The notes: generated by a model from the sequence alone, not told the origin. Numbered from the stretch's first letter, positions 35,315 to 47,626 are shown. The stretch is DNA of 64,000 bases from Lamellibrachia columna (GCA_963662155.1 OY759270.1:14725008-14789007), one strand, 5' to 3'. Program-made: numbers and translations.

Positions 35315-36850
35315 ATGAGAACATGAAGTTTTTCATTCGCATATTTAAAATGTTCGTTACTTACACTATCATAACCCGGGGCTTTGCCTACAGGCATTGC
35401 ATGTATTATATCTTGAATTTCCTTAACATTAACAATCATTTGAACATTAAGCTGTACATTGCTACAGTATTCATTAATCTTCTTGATGTTGACTGGAGAG
35501 CCAGGTAGAGTTAAGTAGGGATTGGTAATGATGAAGCCACATATTCTTTACATTTTCGACACCTGAAGCACCACCAACATTGCTAGGATTTGGCAACCTG
35601 GCGTTATTCATATGTTTTATGTCCTTCCAGAAGTTTTTGAAGTCATTATTACATAGTTTAGAAGCAAGTCTTTCAGCTTTAAGAATTTCAGCATTTTTTT
35701 CACATAGTCTTTTGTTGCGTTTAAAATGAGCATGTCTAACTTTCATTATATCATACAAGGGACCATGGCGAGGACTCCCAGCAGACCGCCAGAAGAGAAA
35801 GGATTCTCTAGCAGCTTGATGGGAGTCTCTGACTAGGTCATTCCAGCCTAGAACAGTATACTTAGAAGATGTGTTGTTAGCCTTAGTAGGGATTACCTCG
35901 GCAGATTTTATAATATCATTGTAAAGATTGCTTAGCAAAGTGCGATGGGCTTCATCATTACAATTAGGGTTAGTACATCTTAAAACCTCATGAGGTACAT
36001 CAATAGCAGATAAAAGCAAAACGGTTTGTGTATGATAGTTATAGAGATCCTGGGGGGAGGCAGCATTCCACACAGGATGAGGTGCGTGAATTTGCTCCTG
36101 TATGGTGGCTTCAGGGGAAGGTAATAACTTGACATATAGGGAAAAGCATAGAGGTAAGTGGTCGGAAGAGACACAATCATATTTAACTTCCATATCAGAT
36201 ATTGATGAGTGACTAGAGTGGGCGGTGAACACGTGGTCGAGCCAGCTCCTTGAGCCGTGCGCATCACTAACATATGTAAAAGCATCAGAGGGGAGAAGCA
36301 ATGTGTCACTTGCGATAAGGTGACAGTCATTTATAAAAGCATTGAGAAATGGAGTAAAAAGACTGGGGTTCTTAATATCCGCATTAAAATCACCAATGAT
36401 GAATATATTGGTTGATTCAAATTAATCGCTTATGGCCTGGATTTTGCCAAAAATGTCTAGATATTCATCAGCATTGTCATCAGTCTGATAGATAGATAGA
36501 CATTAAGAAGTAGAATAGTGGCGTTAGAGCTGGTAATTTTTAGACCCAGGAGTCTCTTCTCGTCAGCATAAATCAACGATAAAGGGGTCGAGTGAACGCC
36601 TCCATAAAAAGCAGAGTCCACCATGAGGACGTCCACTCAAACCATCACCATAATCAATGGATGTAATTCCTCTGGCGTTAAAGTCAGAGTGAACAGAATT
36701 AAGGAAAGAAAGGCTCTGTTTAGAGAGCCAGTGTTCCTGGACAGCAAGTATATCTAAAGAGTTTAAGATGCCAACCACGTCAAAAGAACTGTTCCGTATA
36801 CTTCTGGAGTTAAAGGAAGCAATATGGAGGGGAAAGTCTATAAGTGTGTT
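35315..36850 (-). pseudogene. Non-LTR retrotransposon, endonuclease to start of RT
   Basis: Minus-strand LINE body. From 36837: FPLHIASFNSRSIRNSS, then SLDILAVQEHWLS, IIGDFNADI, SRSWLDHVFTAHS and SDHLPLCFSLYV, the motifs of an AP-like (exonuclease-endonuclease-phosphatase) endonuclease, followed by a linker with WNDLVRDSHQAARESFLFW (35474-36301 open). A shift near 35500 leads to VNVKEIQDIIHAMPVGKAPG, the beginning of the RT domain, cut at about 35315. At least two stops in the endonuclease. It is a different LINE from the one at 51-52 kb. Confidence 0.8.
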
Positions 36851-37063
36851 GAATCTGTTAGTGTGTGTTTCCTAGGTGGGAAATACCGTCCAATCTTTGT
36901 TCCAGTAGGCCAGAGATCAGCGTCATAGAGCAAGTTAGGTTTAGGAATGTCAACACACAGCTTGAAAGAAGAATATGAGTTATGTTGGGTTGGTAATCGC
37001 TCACATGAGCATTTCAAACTCAAAGTTGATGACACGTATGTATATAATTCAGTGCTTGGACTA

Positions 37064-37165
37064 CTCGGCCCATGGACAACTCGGCCTGGGACAACTCGGC
37101 CCAGTTCGAGACAGCTCGGAGTTCCGAGACAGCTCGGCTCCGATTTTGAGACAACTCGGACCAAA
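37064..37165. repeat. Short-period repeat of gacaactcgg(cc)
   Basis: Six copies of a(a/g)ctcgg preceded by gaca or gg, spaced about 13-24 bases, in a GC-rich island within AT-rich DNA. Confidence 0.75.
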
Positions 37166-37380
37166 GATAAAAGATATGATGGCGCTTAGTTAGAGATAGG
37201 TCGGCCCAGGTGTCGAGACAGCTAAAAGATTACATTGCCCCCAGTAGGTAGGTGTACTATAATTATGGAGTCCACTCTATAATGAATTTATACACTTGTA
37301 TACGAAGATAAAAAAGTTTACCTTAAATAATCTCTAGAAAGTCAAAATTAAAACACACACGAAGCATTTTATATCTTTAT

Positions 37381-37460
37381 TAATGATAATAATATTTTAT
37401 TAATAATAATATAGATACATTATTTAATTATTATTATTAATAAAAATATTATTATCATTA
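37381..37460. repeat. AT-rich inverted repeat
   Basis: Left arm 37381-37407 (taatgataataatattttat...) is the reverse complement of 37433-37460 except for one extra A. The loop is about 25 bases. Next to the broken end of the SGNH fragment. Confidence 0.8.
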
Positions 37461-37489
37461 ATAAATATATATATAATTTAATTAGGGTA

Positions 37490-37822
37490 TTGACTATTGT
37501 AAGCAGTTCGCGTGCGAATGCTACAATACGCTCTGCCAGGTCCTCAGGTACACAACCATTACCTAAATCATTTGTTCCGATGTCAACCAGAATGACAGTT
37601 GGTGCAATTACCCACACCGCTCTCAGTTCACGAAAAAGGCGATCCACGGTAAGTCCCCCTTTCCCTCGGAAAACGACCTTTCCAAACATATCAGCAAGGT
37701 CAAGATCTCGTCGATAGTACCTGTGCCGCTCCCCACCTACCTCACCGACTTGGCACACGTGGTGCATCCTACGCACAAAACTGTGCCCTATCACCAGCAA
37801 TATCGGCTTTTCCATATTCTGG
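37490..37822 (-). pseudogene. SGNH/GDSL-type hydrolase fragment
   Basis: Minus-strand frame starting NMEKPILLVIGHSFVRR directly after a good acceptor (gcaatctttccag, 37823). GHSF corresponds to block I with the catalytic Ser, GKGGLTVDRLFREL to block II, and ILVDIGTNDLGNG to block III with the GTND Asn. The block V DxxH is absent: the frame runs into AT-rich sequence. SGNH hydrolases occur both as host esterases and in ORF1 of some CR1-like LINEs, so the origin is open. Confidence 0.65.
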
Positions 37823-38394
37823 AAAGATTGCACAAATTGTTAAGTTTGCGTGCCTATTCCCTACATTTTTAGAAGTGCAGTATTACCACACTGTTCTTAG
37901 TGCACACAGCACCGATGTTTTATCAGTGTTGTGATTCACGACAGAAACCACGAGGAGGTGACAATGTGAACCTTCTGCCTATGTATGTGAGTATGCGAGG
38001 ATGTTTGTATGAGTGTACGTTTGAGTACATCATCATAAATAGTATGTATATATTATGCTATACGTATATATTATATGCTGACCTTCTATACTTATATAAA
38101 TATTATACATTTATGCTATACATCGTACATTATATATATATATGCTATATCCATGTCACTATTAATAAACAATCAACCTACGTAAATAAATATTATATAT
38201 TATGCTATATATTAAGCTATATATTGTACATATATATATATATAAGATAAATAGCATTTGCCCTAACGTTTAATTATAATTTATTTACTCTGTCACATGC
38301 TGTTTGAACCAGGATCGCTCTGGTACAGACAGAGTTAAATATATATATGTATATACATATACATGTATATGTATATACATATTAGAACTGACAC
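37823..38394. other. AT-rich, microsatellite-bearing spacer
   Basis: Long tata/atat-rich stretch (38040-38260) and a near-palindromic tatatgtatatacatatacatg tract at 38339-38382. No gene. Confidence 0.6.
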
Positions 38395-38930
38395 AGCTTG
38401 ATGCTGAAGTGGCTGACCTTCCATCCATGAACTTCCATCCCTAATGAACTCATGAATCTTGTCCTTCGTTTTGTTCCACATAGTACAGGACACAGGTGGA
38501 GGCATGTTCATCTCTCCGAGGAGACGCACAGCTTGTTGTCGGTTGCGGCCAATGCTAAACATGGCCATCTCAAATCTGGTGTTGACACTTTCACCATCAG
38601 GCTAAGAGTTCAGTTTGTAAGTGTGGCCACAGTCATGATTCATGCACTCAAATGACAGAGAACTTCGGAGTCCAGCAATGTCCTCTGTGACAGTATACCC
38701 ATGACCACCGCAGTTAGGACAAGTGAAAGCACTGACAAAGTTCACCAGATTTCGCACATCTATCAGTCTGTAGCCATCAAGTTCAGTGACAACACTTCTC
38801 TTCTTGGTGTACTGTAGTTTCTCTTCAGAAGCACACGGCTTGGCAGTTTCTTTCAATGGCCGTGTATACTTGTTGCCATCAAATTTCCGCTTCTTTGTGG
38901 GCTTTGCCCGTGGCATGATGACACTCGAGT
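38395..38930 (-). pseudogene. Second Mutator-like transposase type, N-terminal part
   Basis: Starts MPRAKPTKKRKFDGN (ATG at 38916) soon after an acceptor (tttccag, about 38943). Then DGYRLIDVRNLVNFV, a zinc-binding pair CPNCGGHGY and FECMNHDCGH, one in-frame TAG after TYKLNS (about 38602), and ESVNTRFEMAMFSIGRNRQQ, LLGEMNMPPP and NKTKDKIHEFI. The order (recognition helix, Cys-rich module, N.R.......G.....L....+.MP) is that of the animal Mutator-like transposase N-terminus. Truncated before any DDE residues at about 38395, next to an AT microsatellite. Not the same family as copies A and B. Confidence 0.7.
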
Positions 38931-38943
38931 AGTGACGAACCTG

Positions 38944-41130
38944 GAAAGTAAACAGTGTGATAAATTATTCAGTTATGCCAAAAGTAATCAAAAGGTAGTG
39001 AAATTAGCTTGTATTTATTACATACTAACATCTAAAATAATAAAGTTGAGCAAATGAAGTTGATTGGTCGTGGGTGATACTGTTATTGTAAGTAAACAGA
39101 ATGAAAATACTAAAATACTGCAGTTGGCTTCGTATGTGGCCTCAGCTAAATTATCTGAATAATAACACTACTTTGACAACATTTTGCAGTAAAAACACCA
39201 TCAATTAAATGTATTGGAACTATTACAACATGGTCACAGGCCTAGACCCCCTAGACAGCCCCAGTCAGGATACTAGTTAGTCACTTGTTTGACTTAGTGA
39301 CCTGCCCCGTCTAGGCTAGTTAGACTGGCAGTAGGCAAAAAGTTTCGCCCTGCTCTTCGTCTCTGGGGCATTTGCTAAAGCCCCATTTTGGCAGTTCCGT
39401 AGCCATTTGGCTACGGAACTAATAACTTAAGTTTTAAAACCGATACGCACTAACCGTTTCACATGTGTATTCTGTGACATACCAGCGACAATTGGGCGTC
39501 AAGAAACTGAAGAAATGTGCTCCAAATAATTACTTATGAGTACTTTTATCGGTGACATAGAAAACATTTCACAATTAGCCGCCATACTGTGCACGAGATG
39601 TTTCCTTTGGTCACATGATCAAACGCGATTTCGTGTAGAATGAGGCCAGAAGCACAGACATAAATAAAACACCCGTTAGTAAGTTAGTAGTTTATAGGGG
39701 CATTATTAATGATGTAACTCTATGGCCAGCAGACGGCAATTCTTAGCGTGACCTTATATAGATCTATGGAAATCCCGCGTGCTATTCTCGCTCACAACAA
39801 CATCCGGTTATGTACAAACCTTGACAAGCACATGCATTCTGACAAAAAGGTAATAATTTCACACTTTTACATGGTTATTGTCAGGTAACTTTAGTGATAT
39901 ACATATAAGAATGCATACAGACACGAAAGACGTGTTTATTGCTCTGTTTATGGCGTTTTTGTAAGGTTTCACGTTTCATGAAAATACTTACGTTTCGGCC
40001 GAGCGAGATCTTCGCCGTACTAGTAGCAACAGCCAGATAGAAAAACATTGTAGGGCGATTGACTTTGCCTAGACTGGCAGTGCCATGCCGTGACATTTTT
40101 CGTTGCTAATTGAACAAAATATTCATATTTATAATAATTACATCACTCTATACATACCTGAGTCCTGGTGGTTCTTGGTGAAGTGTGGTTGAATGTTCAC
40201 AACATGTAAATATAGGCAAAAATGAACTTATATCACAACAATTTCTCCAGTAGATGCTCACACGCGGTTTCTGAACAGGAACTGAGATCCAGCCAAAGTG
40301 CAGTTCTAAGCTTCTCTGTGATTGGCTAATCCAGGAGCGCTGCCTATGTTGCTGTACAACTAACAACCAATAAAAACCAAGCTTTCACAACATCTTGCCA
40401 ACTTTATTAAGGATGCTCTAGGGTCGGTTCTGTACAGTTTGGTAAAAACCAGGTGTAAATTGGTGGAGTAGATCGCAAAAATCTTAATTTTTAAATTATG
40501 CATATTTAATTAGGTAAATATTACACAACAGGCTATGGATAAAATGCTACTTTTCTAGTATTTATTTACTTTATTCAAGTTTGATACTCTGTGGGTGCTT
40601 AGAATGATAATGTCAGGTAAAATAAATGAATTAAAAAAAATGTATTTTATTCAATTTTTGGGGTTTAGCCTGGCCTTAATTAATTTGTCTGTGATGTTAC
40701 ACCCAGCATTTATATAAATATTTAGTTGCTCAAATAAAAAATAGCATCAAATAAAAAAAAATTCAGTAATCACATCTTTTCTTATGTTGCCAAACCTACT
40801 TGTTTTTCCTTTAGTGTGCTGTTATGTGTTATCCTCTTTGTTATTTTATATATGTCTTGTACATATGTAAAAAAAATTACTGAATAAAATAAAAAATCAA
40901 TCATTGTGCATAATCACAATGTATTAAATGATGCAATTTTTTCCATTTCCACATTTATTCATGGACTGTGATATATGTGTACATCATAAAATAACACAGC
41001 AATGGTTTAATGGTAACACTTAAATAGAGATTGACAAGGTTTGAGGATAATAATGATAAACTTAATTCTATAGCCCCTAAATCATCAGTAACCCGAACTC
41101 AGAAGCACTACAAACCAGAAACATGAAGAA
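38944..41130. other. No gene; contains a perfect short hairpin
   Basis: About 2.2 kb. The notable element is 39393-39420, agttccgtagcca with a 2-base loop and its exact complement, preceded by a weaker ggggcattt...aaagcccc hairpin (39365-39384). Otherwise AT-rich and unannotated. Confidence 0.5.
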
Positions 41131-41310
41131 TTATATCATGAACGGGTACGCACAGAAGTCATCATCAGAACGAGGGATCGACGAGGATTTACGGTGTAAA
41201 TGCGATTTAAAAAAGGTGTTTTCTGTTTTGAGTTTGTTCCAGATTTTGGGTGTAGTAGAAAAAACACACTTGCCCAGCTTAGGCTTTGTTTTAGGAACAA
41301 AACTTGTTAT
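41131..41310 (-). pseudogene. LINE C-terminal fragment
   Basis: Minus-strand frame TSFVPKTKPKLGKCVFS then PKIWNKLKTENTFFKSHL. LGkR.FS...P..WN.LP......s...FK..L is the conserved C-terminal end of many LINE RT proteins. It ends only a few bases before the UBE4A-like exon. Confidence 0.6.
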
Positions 41311-41317
41311 GAGATAG

Positions 41318-42073
41318 ATAATGACAGACAGTGATGATGGTTTGTCACAGACACTGTCCGTGCAGCAACAGTCGGAGGATGATCTCATGGCAGATGCACC
41401 GGAGGAGTTCCTCAGTGCAATCATGGGCACACTGATGAGAGACCCGGTCACACTGCACAGCTCTGGACAAACGGTTGACCGCAGCACTATAGCCAGACAC
41501 ATTCTCAGGTAGGACCACTTCCCTAGCTGTGTCACAGATATACACGTGTTGAGGGTTCATACTTTGTGGTATTAACGACCAATAAAAACCAGAGGGTGAC
41601 AAACAGTACACTAAACTATCGAATCTGAGCAGCTACAAAGTGAATAAAATAAAATCGAATAGACATGAAACTTGATAAGCACAAATATCAAGCCCAACTT
41701 TTTGTATTTGTTTGTGTTCCTAAATTTGATGTATGCAATTATTTTTTTGTTGGTGTTGCTGTTTATATACAAAATGTAGGCATGTTTTATATGGAATATC
41801 CATTGTTTGCATACACTCTGACACTAACAAAATTATAGCCTTTTATCAGTCTTCTTAAATACAAGTAAAAAGTGTAAGTTAAAACACATAACTGTGTTCA
41901 ACTCATCTCAGAAATAACATTTCCACGTTACTACTGTACTTTTCAGTGACCAGACTGATCCATTCAACCCCCAGCATCTAACACTGGACATGGTAATCCC
42001 AGCTACTGACCTCCGTCTACACATGGAACAGTGGCTGCAGGAGAAGAAGCAACAGAAGCAGCAGCAGCACTAA
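41318..42073 (+). CDS. UBE4A: UBE4A-like ubiquitin conjugation factor E4, last two exons
   Basis: Exons 41318-41508 and 41947-42073 join in phase (AG/T gives Ser) with donor ATTCTCAG/GTAGGA and acceptor tttcag. They encode the C-terminal U-box: [53 protein letters not shown], then a helix [16 protein letters not shown] and TAA. U-box proteins bind E2 enzymes and extend ubiquitin chains. [16 protein letters not shown] favours the UBE4A over the UBE4B branch. The upstream acceptor (gagatag) is weak, the first residues IMTDSDDG may not be the true exon start, and no other UBE4A exons are visible upstream, so this is either the end of a gene with a large intron or a partial duplicate. Confidence 0.75.
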
Positions 42074-42640
42074 CAACTACTGACCACTAGACTGACCAAT
42101 GCTGCCACCAAGCACTGATTGACCAGCCGTGCGGTATCGTGTTGCAAGAACCGGTCATGTAAACACCCCTACAATAACAGTTAGTTTGGCCAATTTGTCA
42201 CTATGATTGTGTCGTTCGAATTACGGTTGAGTCCACTTTGACTGACCTATGCTGTGGCCAATCAGCGAACGCCACGGCCGACAGCTGGTGTAACCGTCAT
42301 GACCTTTCATCAAAGCTTAATTCGGGATTGGCGCTAGTCAGTGGGTCGCACACGCAGTGTCACCCGACCGATTGGAGCACAAATCGATCATGTAAGCCAG
42401 CCTTTACTTCAGACACTGATCTACCATTCGCACACACAAGGAACTAACAATATTCAGTTATTGCTATTTCCCTTGTTGATTTAACGTCATATCACACATT
42501 CGCACAATATTGATAATTTAACAGACATGGACTATGTCATTGATACATAAATTAGTCTGGAGGAAGTTCATTGTTTGAACACAGCATGAGTCATGCTCTG
42601 TATTCAGTGGTCACTTTCATCTTTTAGGTTCACTTTGTAC

Positions 42641-42643
42641 ATG

Positions 42644-42677
<34 letters not shown>

Positions 42678-42684
42678 TGTATGC
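42641..42684. repeat. (atgt)n microsatellite
   Basis: Uninterrupted tetranucleotide repeat, about ten copies. Confidence 0.95.
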
Positions 42685-43123
42685 ATTTAGTTGATTTTGC
42701 ACATGTGATAGGTGTGAAAAAATCTTTGTGGGTTTTATTTCTGTGTACTGTTATTAGCCCAGAGAGGATTTGACATTGTTCAAAGGTTAAATGGTTGCCT
42801 GTAATTACTACCAAGGTGACACTGACCTCCAGGGATGTCCTCTGTAAATGCTGTTATCATGAAGATGTTTGTATATACCAGCATATTTATGAGGGATACC
42901 ATTTTAATTGTTCTACGTGAACAATGTGGTATATCAAATGAGCAATTTTGGTTTGTTATTATCATAAAGCAAATTTTATACTCGAGAATGTTTGTTAATG
43001 GGATACATGTAAAAATCTGCATGTGCATTCATTTCTTAGAAGTCGAGCAGGATATAAACAATTGGTTCAAAACCAGAAACCTATTAGTGGAAAACGTTGA
43101 TGTATGGTGTTACCAATGTTGTA

Positions 43124-43129
43124 AATAAA
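43124..43129 (+). terminator. Polyadenylation signal AATAAA
   Basis: Canonical hexamer about 1.05 kb after the UBE4A-like stop codon; it may end that transcript. Confidence 0.4.
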
Positions 43130-43184
43130 GCATTGGTATGATCTATTTTCTTCAGTAATGCATAAAATTGCTATTATTTCAAGG

Positions 43185-43388
43185 CCGTCCTCACGGGATT
43201 CATGACATTTTCAGCTGGTAAACCCCCTGTATGGGAATGTCTGAAAAACTTGGGTTAAATGCATGACTGATTTGATGAGGTTTTGTGGCTGATAGTTTCG
43301 AAACAGCAGTAAGAGGATTCGAACCTGGGTTCTCGATTTCTCAATCGAGAGAGAGCCCAACATTCTAACCACTATGCTACCGTGCCCC
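43185..43388 (-). mobile_element. tRNA-derived SINE
   Basis: On the minus strand it begins ggggcacggtagcatagtgg: A-box-like tagcatagtggttagaatg and, further on, a well-preserved B box ggttcgaatcc. The body differs from the SINE at 10395, though the head is of the same type. It is not a tRNA gene because no acceptor stem closes and the body continues into an unrelated sequence. Confidence 0.75.
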
Positions 43389-43812
43389 ACGTTTCATTAA
43401 TCACACTATGAGGCAACTAGGAGGCTGCATTATTCTCTAGAGACCAGTTCATTAACCACATGGGGCTGTTAGGTTCAGCACATAATCTTCGTTGTTGCTA
43501 GGATTGTAAATTTTATGATGACTTAGAAACTAATAAAGAGTATATCTGACAAAGTTTCCTTACAGTGGTCCATGCTTAATTTGGCCATAAGCTTACCGCT
43601 TACAAACTCTTGAGTGCCGAACAAGCGTCCCTATACGCGTATTAATTTTATGAAAAATACCACCCTATACGTACATTATTTGGCACTATACTATTATTAA
43701 ATTTAAACATTCTCCAAGAATTGTGGCAAATTATGCAGGGTATAATTTTTAAGAGACCAATCACTCTCACTCCCTAATGCTAGCGCTAATCAATCATCCA
43801 CGCTGCGGTTTA
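43389..43812. other. No gene seen
   Basis: Nothing recognised between the SINE and the MULE right-end fragment. Confidence 0.4.
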
Positions 43813-44011
43813 GGAGTCAGACCACAGTTGGGAATTGCATTGGTGGCCATGTTAACGTTTTGTCGGATTATAAGAAAACCTGACCATCAAAAATTCTGAA
43901 ATAAATATGCAGCAACTGCCATCATCTCATTGACATGCTCACCAACTTTTATCAAAATCACGTACCTCCAGCTCTTTTAAAATGTGCGATGCCCATCAAT
44001 ATTTACAAAAA
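43813..44011 (+). mobile_element. MULE right-end fragment
   Basis: Matches copy A 14443-14651 (ggagtcagaccacagttggg to tcaatatttacaaaaa) with a few substitutions and a 9-10 base gap. It lies just upstream of where the endonuclease start would be and defines the common right end of the element. Confidence 0.85.
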
Positions 44012-44544
44012 TTCCCATAAATCCCTCCGCCAGTTAAACTCTCCAAAAAATGCGCTATTTCACAGCCAATAGCTTCTATAAACAAACCTGTGAATATTCA
44101 TGCTCAAAGGCAATCATGTCACATAATATGAATTTATTAAGTTCACAATTTCACGTGCCCTACATTCGTGTGAAACAGTAAACAGGAAGGTCAACTGTGG
44201 TCTTACCCCTATTAAATAAAAATGGTAATTGTGCAGACAAAAATTTAATTTAGCCTGTTGATAAAGGTAAATGAAAATCATGCATTCATGCAAAAAATCT
44301 ATGTCCTACCTAGTTGTTGGAGTTGCTTACATACACAAGGAACCACCACCTGTGGTGGGCAGAACACACATATATGAGCTACTTCAGCTTGAGACAGTCT
44401 GTATTCTAGTACGATACTCGAATACACTCACTTTTTCAGCTCACTCGAATGAACTTGTAACATAATTTTTGGAATAGTCCAGCATGTGTTCTGTAATCAA
44501 ATTCTATATAGCCAGTTGTTATTGCATACTGAAAATTATAATAA
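44012..44544. other. Spacer between two MULE pieces
   Basis: Unique sequence; nothing recognised. Confidence 0.45.
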
Positions 44545-45060
44545 TTTTTTTTACCTGGTGCCACAATACACCTATGTAAACAGACCCAACTATCACTTTT
44601 GAGTGTGGATTACTGAAAAGCCAGACACCGCAACTTGTCGAATTGCACAACATTACATAACCTACTTAGTGGAGTCCTTAGAAACAACTCACCTTCCCTG
44701 TGGAACAGTTAGGTCATATCACTAGGCCATATCAGATAACAGCTGGGCCTGTCCAGGATTTTCTCAACTCCCAATAGATGTGTGCTCTTCACATGGACTT
44801 CGGTAAAGGTGACTGTGTCTAATTAACTGAAATAAACAAAAGTTGACTGCTAAGTAATTATATTATAATGTGACTTGTTCTGCTTTGATGTAACTTATCA
44901 GAGGGAGGCTGCACTAGTTTGAATATGTCCCCCCCCCCCTAATATACTGGTCTCCTGTCACTGTCATCTGGGTTCTCAGGCAGATTAGACGTCTTTGCAT
45001 TCAGATAACGGTTTTGTCACTTTCATTAGTAATTTTACTTGGATTTACCTGGGATTTTAC

Positions 45061-47240
45061 AATGGAGGAGACCACACATGATAGTAGTAGTAGTAGTAGT
45101 AGAAAGAGTGAGGAGAAATGTCCACCTGCTGGTGGAATTAAGATGAAAATTGGTGGCTTCAAGACCGGCCACTGTTACCACAAACCATCAGATGCAGCAA
45201 TCCAACAGGAACCTAGTGGGGTTAACAGTGGGGTTTGGTTGCCACGGCTAAGCCAGGATGACTTTGACAGAGTGGTGCAAACCACTCCTTCAGGATTGCT
45301 GGCAGTTTCAGACGCAGAGGGTCGGCCAGGCACGAGCAAAATTCTACGGCCACAGCTTGATCAATGCCCTGACCTAACAGACATCTATCTTCAAGCTGAC
45401 GAACAGGCAGATACTCATGCAGTTTCTAAAATGCGTCTACTTAGTGTAGACAAAAGTGCAGCAATGTGGAATGATTGCTTTAAAGAGCATGCTAGCAGAG
45501 AGGACACATGTATTCTTCCACACTTCGAAGTACATGAGAAAAAATTTGGTTTGTGTTGGCAACAGTCATTGTCCTGTACAGCCTGTCACTACAAGTCACG
45601 TATGTACAAACTGTATTCCGAAGTAAACACTGGCAGTCGTGGTCAGAAACCGTGTGCTCCAAATGTAGCCATCCATGTAGGACTACAAGATACAACGATG
45701 GGAAACACAAAGTTGCGACACATTCTGACAACAACAAACACACCTCCCCCAAGTCGAAGCGGGATGCAAAGGAAATCTAACCGGGTTGCCACAATTACCT
45801 CTCAGTCCACGACTGATGACCTACAGCAGAAGACGGAAAAAACCAGAGAGATAAATGTTCTGCGTGGTCTTCCAGCAAATGTACCAATCAATATAAGCAT
45901 GGATGTGAGGTACAACTCAACATCCCTGAAAAAGCTACGGTTGTGGACAGAGTGCAAGTCAAGCAGTGGGAACCACGATTGAATGGCAGATGGACAAGCA
46001 TGAGATTCTAGGTTTTCACATGGAGAACAAGCTATGCAGACTAGGCTCATCACTTCACAATTAAGGTCAAAATGTGTCGTGCCCAGGACATCAAGGATGT
46101 ACAGCCACGATTTGTGTGGTCGATCCAATATCAGAATATGAAATAGGCCGTCAAATCGGAGTGAGCTTTGCCCAGCAACAAGTCGTACTAAAATTCGTTG
46201 CAACATATGGTGATGTGAAAGCATTTCATGGGTTACAGGATGCCATGCCAACAATCGAGGCAGAACGGCAGGCTGACACAACACATCTCGGTCAGACACA
46301 GTTCCGACATATCATGAGAGCATTTTTTTCATCCAGAATGTTCCTGGGAGAGAATCCCATGGTGAGAGCTGAAAACAAGAAAATGTTTGTAAAGGATGTA
46401 AGAACACGATGCCAGAAAATCTACACAGATATGCACACACTTTATGCTGGTGATATTATAATGATAACTACTAAGATGCCAAAGATAATCCAAGCAATAC
46501 TGGACTGTTATTCTGGCTCATGTCAGAACTGTCAGTGACATGGAATTGTCTGTCATGGAGGTAAACGAAACAACTGGTGGAAAATGTCACAGCATTTGAA
46601 GGCATGTGGCCTGACTCGACTCAATATGACAGATGAAGACCGAGCAACACTTGAAGGATTAATAGAAATGCGACTTGGAAATTCAGCACTCCAGATGACA
46701 CGACACCGACTTACAACTGACAAGAATGAATCCATTAACCGATCATTCAGTGCTTCATTGCCAAAGAATGTTAAATTCAGTAGAAATGCACATGGACGAG
46801 TGAGTTGAGTGATCGATCGCATAAATTATGGAGCGGGGAATTCAATGCTGCGCAAGTTGGAGAATGTATATTGTCCTATTACGAGAGGTGAACAGGTCGC
46901 TAGAGCTGTCAAGCAAATCCAGCATGAGGTGGAATACCAGAGACAATACAAACGTCGATCATCAGTGCATCTGCATATCCATCATACCAAGTTAAAGCGC
47001 ATGCAGAACTACTTCGATTCAAACAGAAACCGCGGTCCAGAAGATCGATACCTGAAGTGTCAGCTTGAACCAAAACCATCTACTCGTAAAGGGAAGAAAA
47101 GGCCAGCAGCAGTAGTTAAGCCAGTGGTCACAAGGAGTCGCCGCAGAAAGACAACACTGCCAACTGCAAACAGGGAAGATCATCCTTATTCATTGCAATC
47201 ACGAAAGTCTGCTGATCACAGTTATGCCAGCAGAAAGTAG
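45061..47240 (+). pseudogene. Mutator-like transposase, copy B
   Basis: Same protein as copy A but broken at different places: open from the ATG at 45061 through the former stop of copy A (CAG here) to a 2-base loss near 45928, which follows INISMDVRYNS (first Asp at 45902-45904). Frame is recovered for IEWQMDKHEILGFHMENKLC, a TAA after SSLHN, CPGHQGCTAT, then VATYGDVKAFHG in which the second catalytic Asp is Tyr (46206-46208). CYSGSCQNC, NWWKMSQHLKACGLTRLN, SASLPKNVKFSRN and a basic C-terminal tail RSRRRKTTLPTANRE follow, with a TGA at about 46806. It lacks the 156-bp duplication of copy A, so that duplication is private to A. Confidence 0.8.
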
Positions 47241-47626
47241 AGGGTAGATTTTTAAACAAACAGAAAACAGAACACTTCTAACAAATGTGAACTTTCTACT
47301 TTCTCCCAGTTTCATCACTCATAGACCTGCAACCACAATACAAGAAACCACCAACAGACAATGGACCATGACTGGCACATGGTGCCACCTTGTGAGCTAT
47401 ACATCAATCGACATTCGAAGACCTCACTCAGCATGGGCTGACAGACACAACTGCATAAGATTGACTACAGCAGACGACACTTTGAAAAAACTGAAGGATT
47501 CAACACATCTCGAAAAATGTAAGTTTTACTATTGCATGGAAATACCTTGAATTGCAACATGCACTTTGGTATGGTGCATGACCAAAGCATACATTTTGAC
47601 TAACACAATATTGCCTGTTGTCATTT

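Larger units (their letters stand above)
36851..37489. other. Spacer with short repeat and AT palindrome
   Basis: Contains the actcggcc repeat (37064-37165), a further copy near 37200, and a large AT-rich inverted repeat (37381-37460). No gene. Confidence 0.5.
42074..43145 (+). other. Probable 3' untranslated region
   Basis: No reading frame of note after the UBE4A stop. Contains an (atgt)n microsatellite and ends with an AATAAA signal at 43124-43129. Confidence 0.45.

Noticed and set aside
43185..43388. Intact tRNA gene on the minus strand
   Set aside because: A and B boxes are present but no acceptor stem pairs and the sequence continues into a SINE body.
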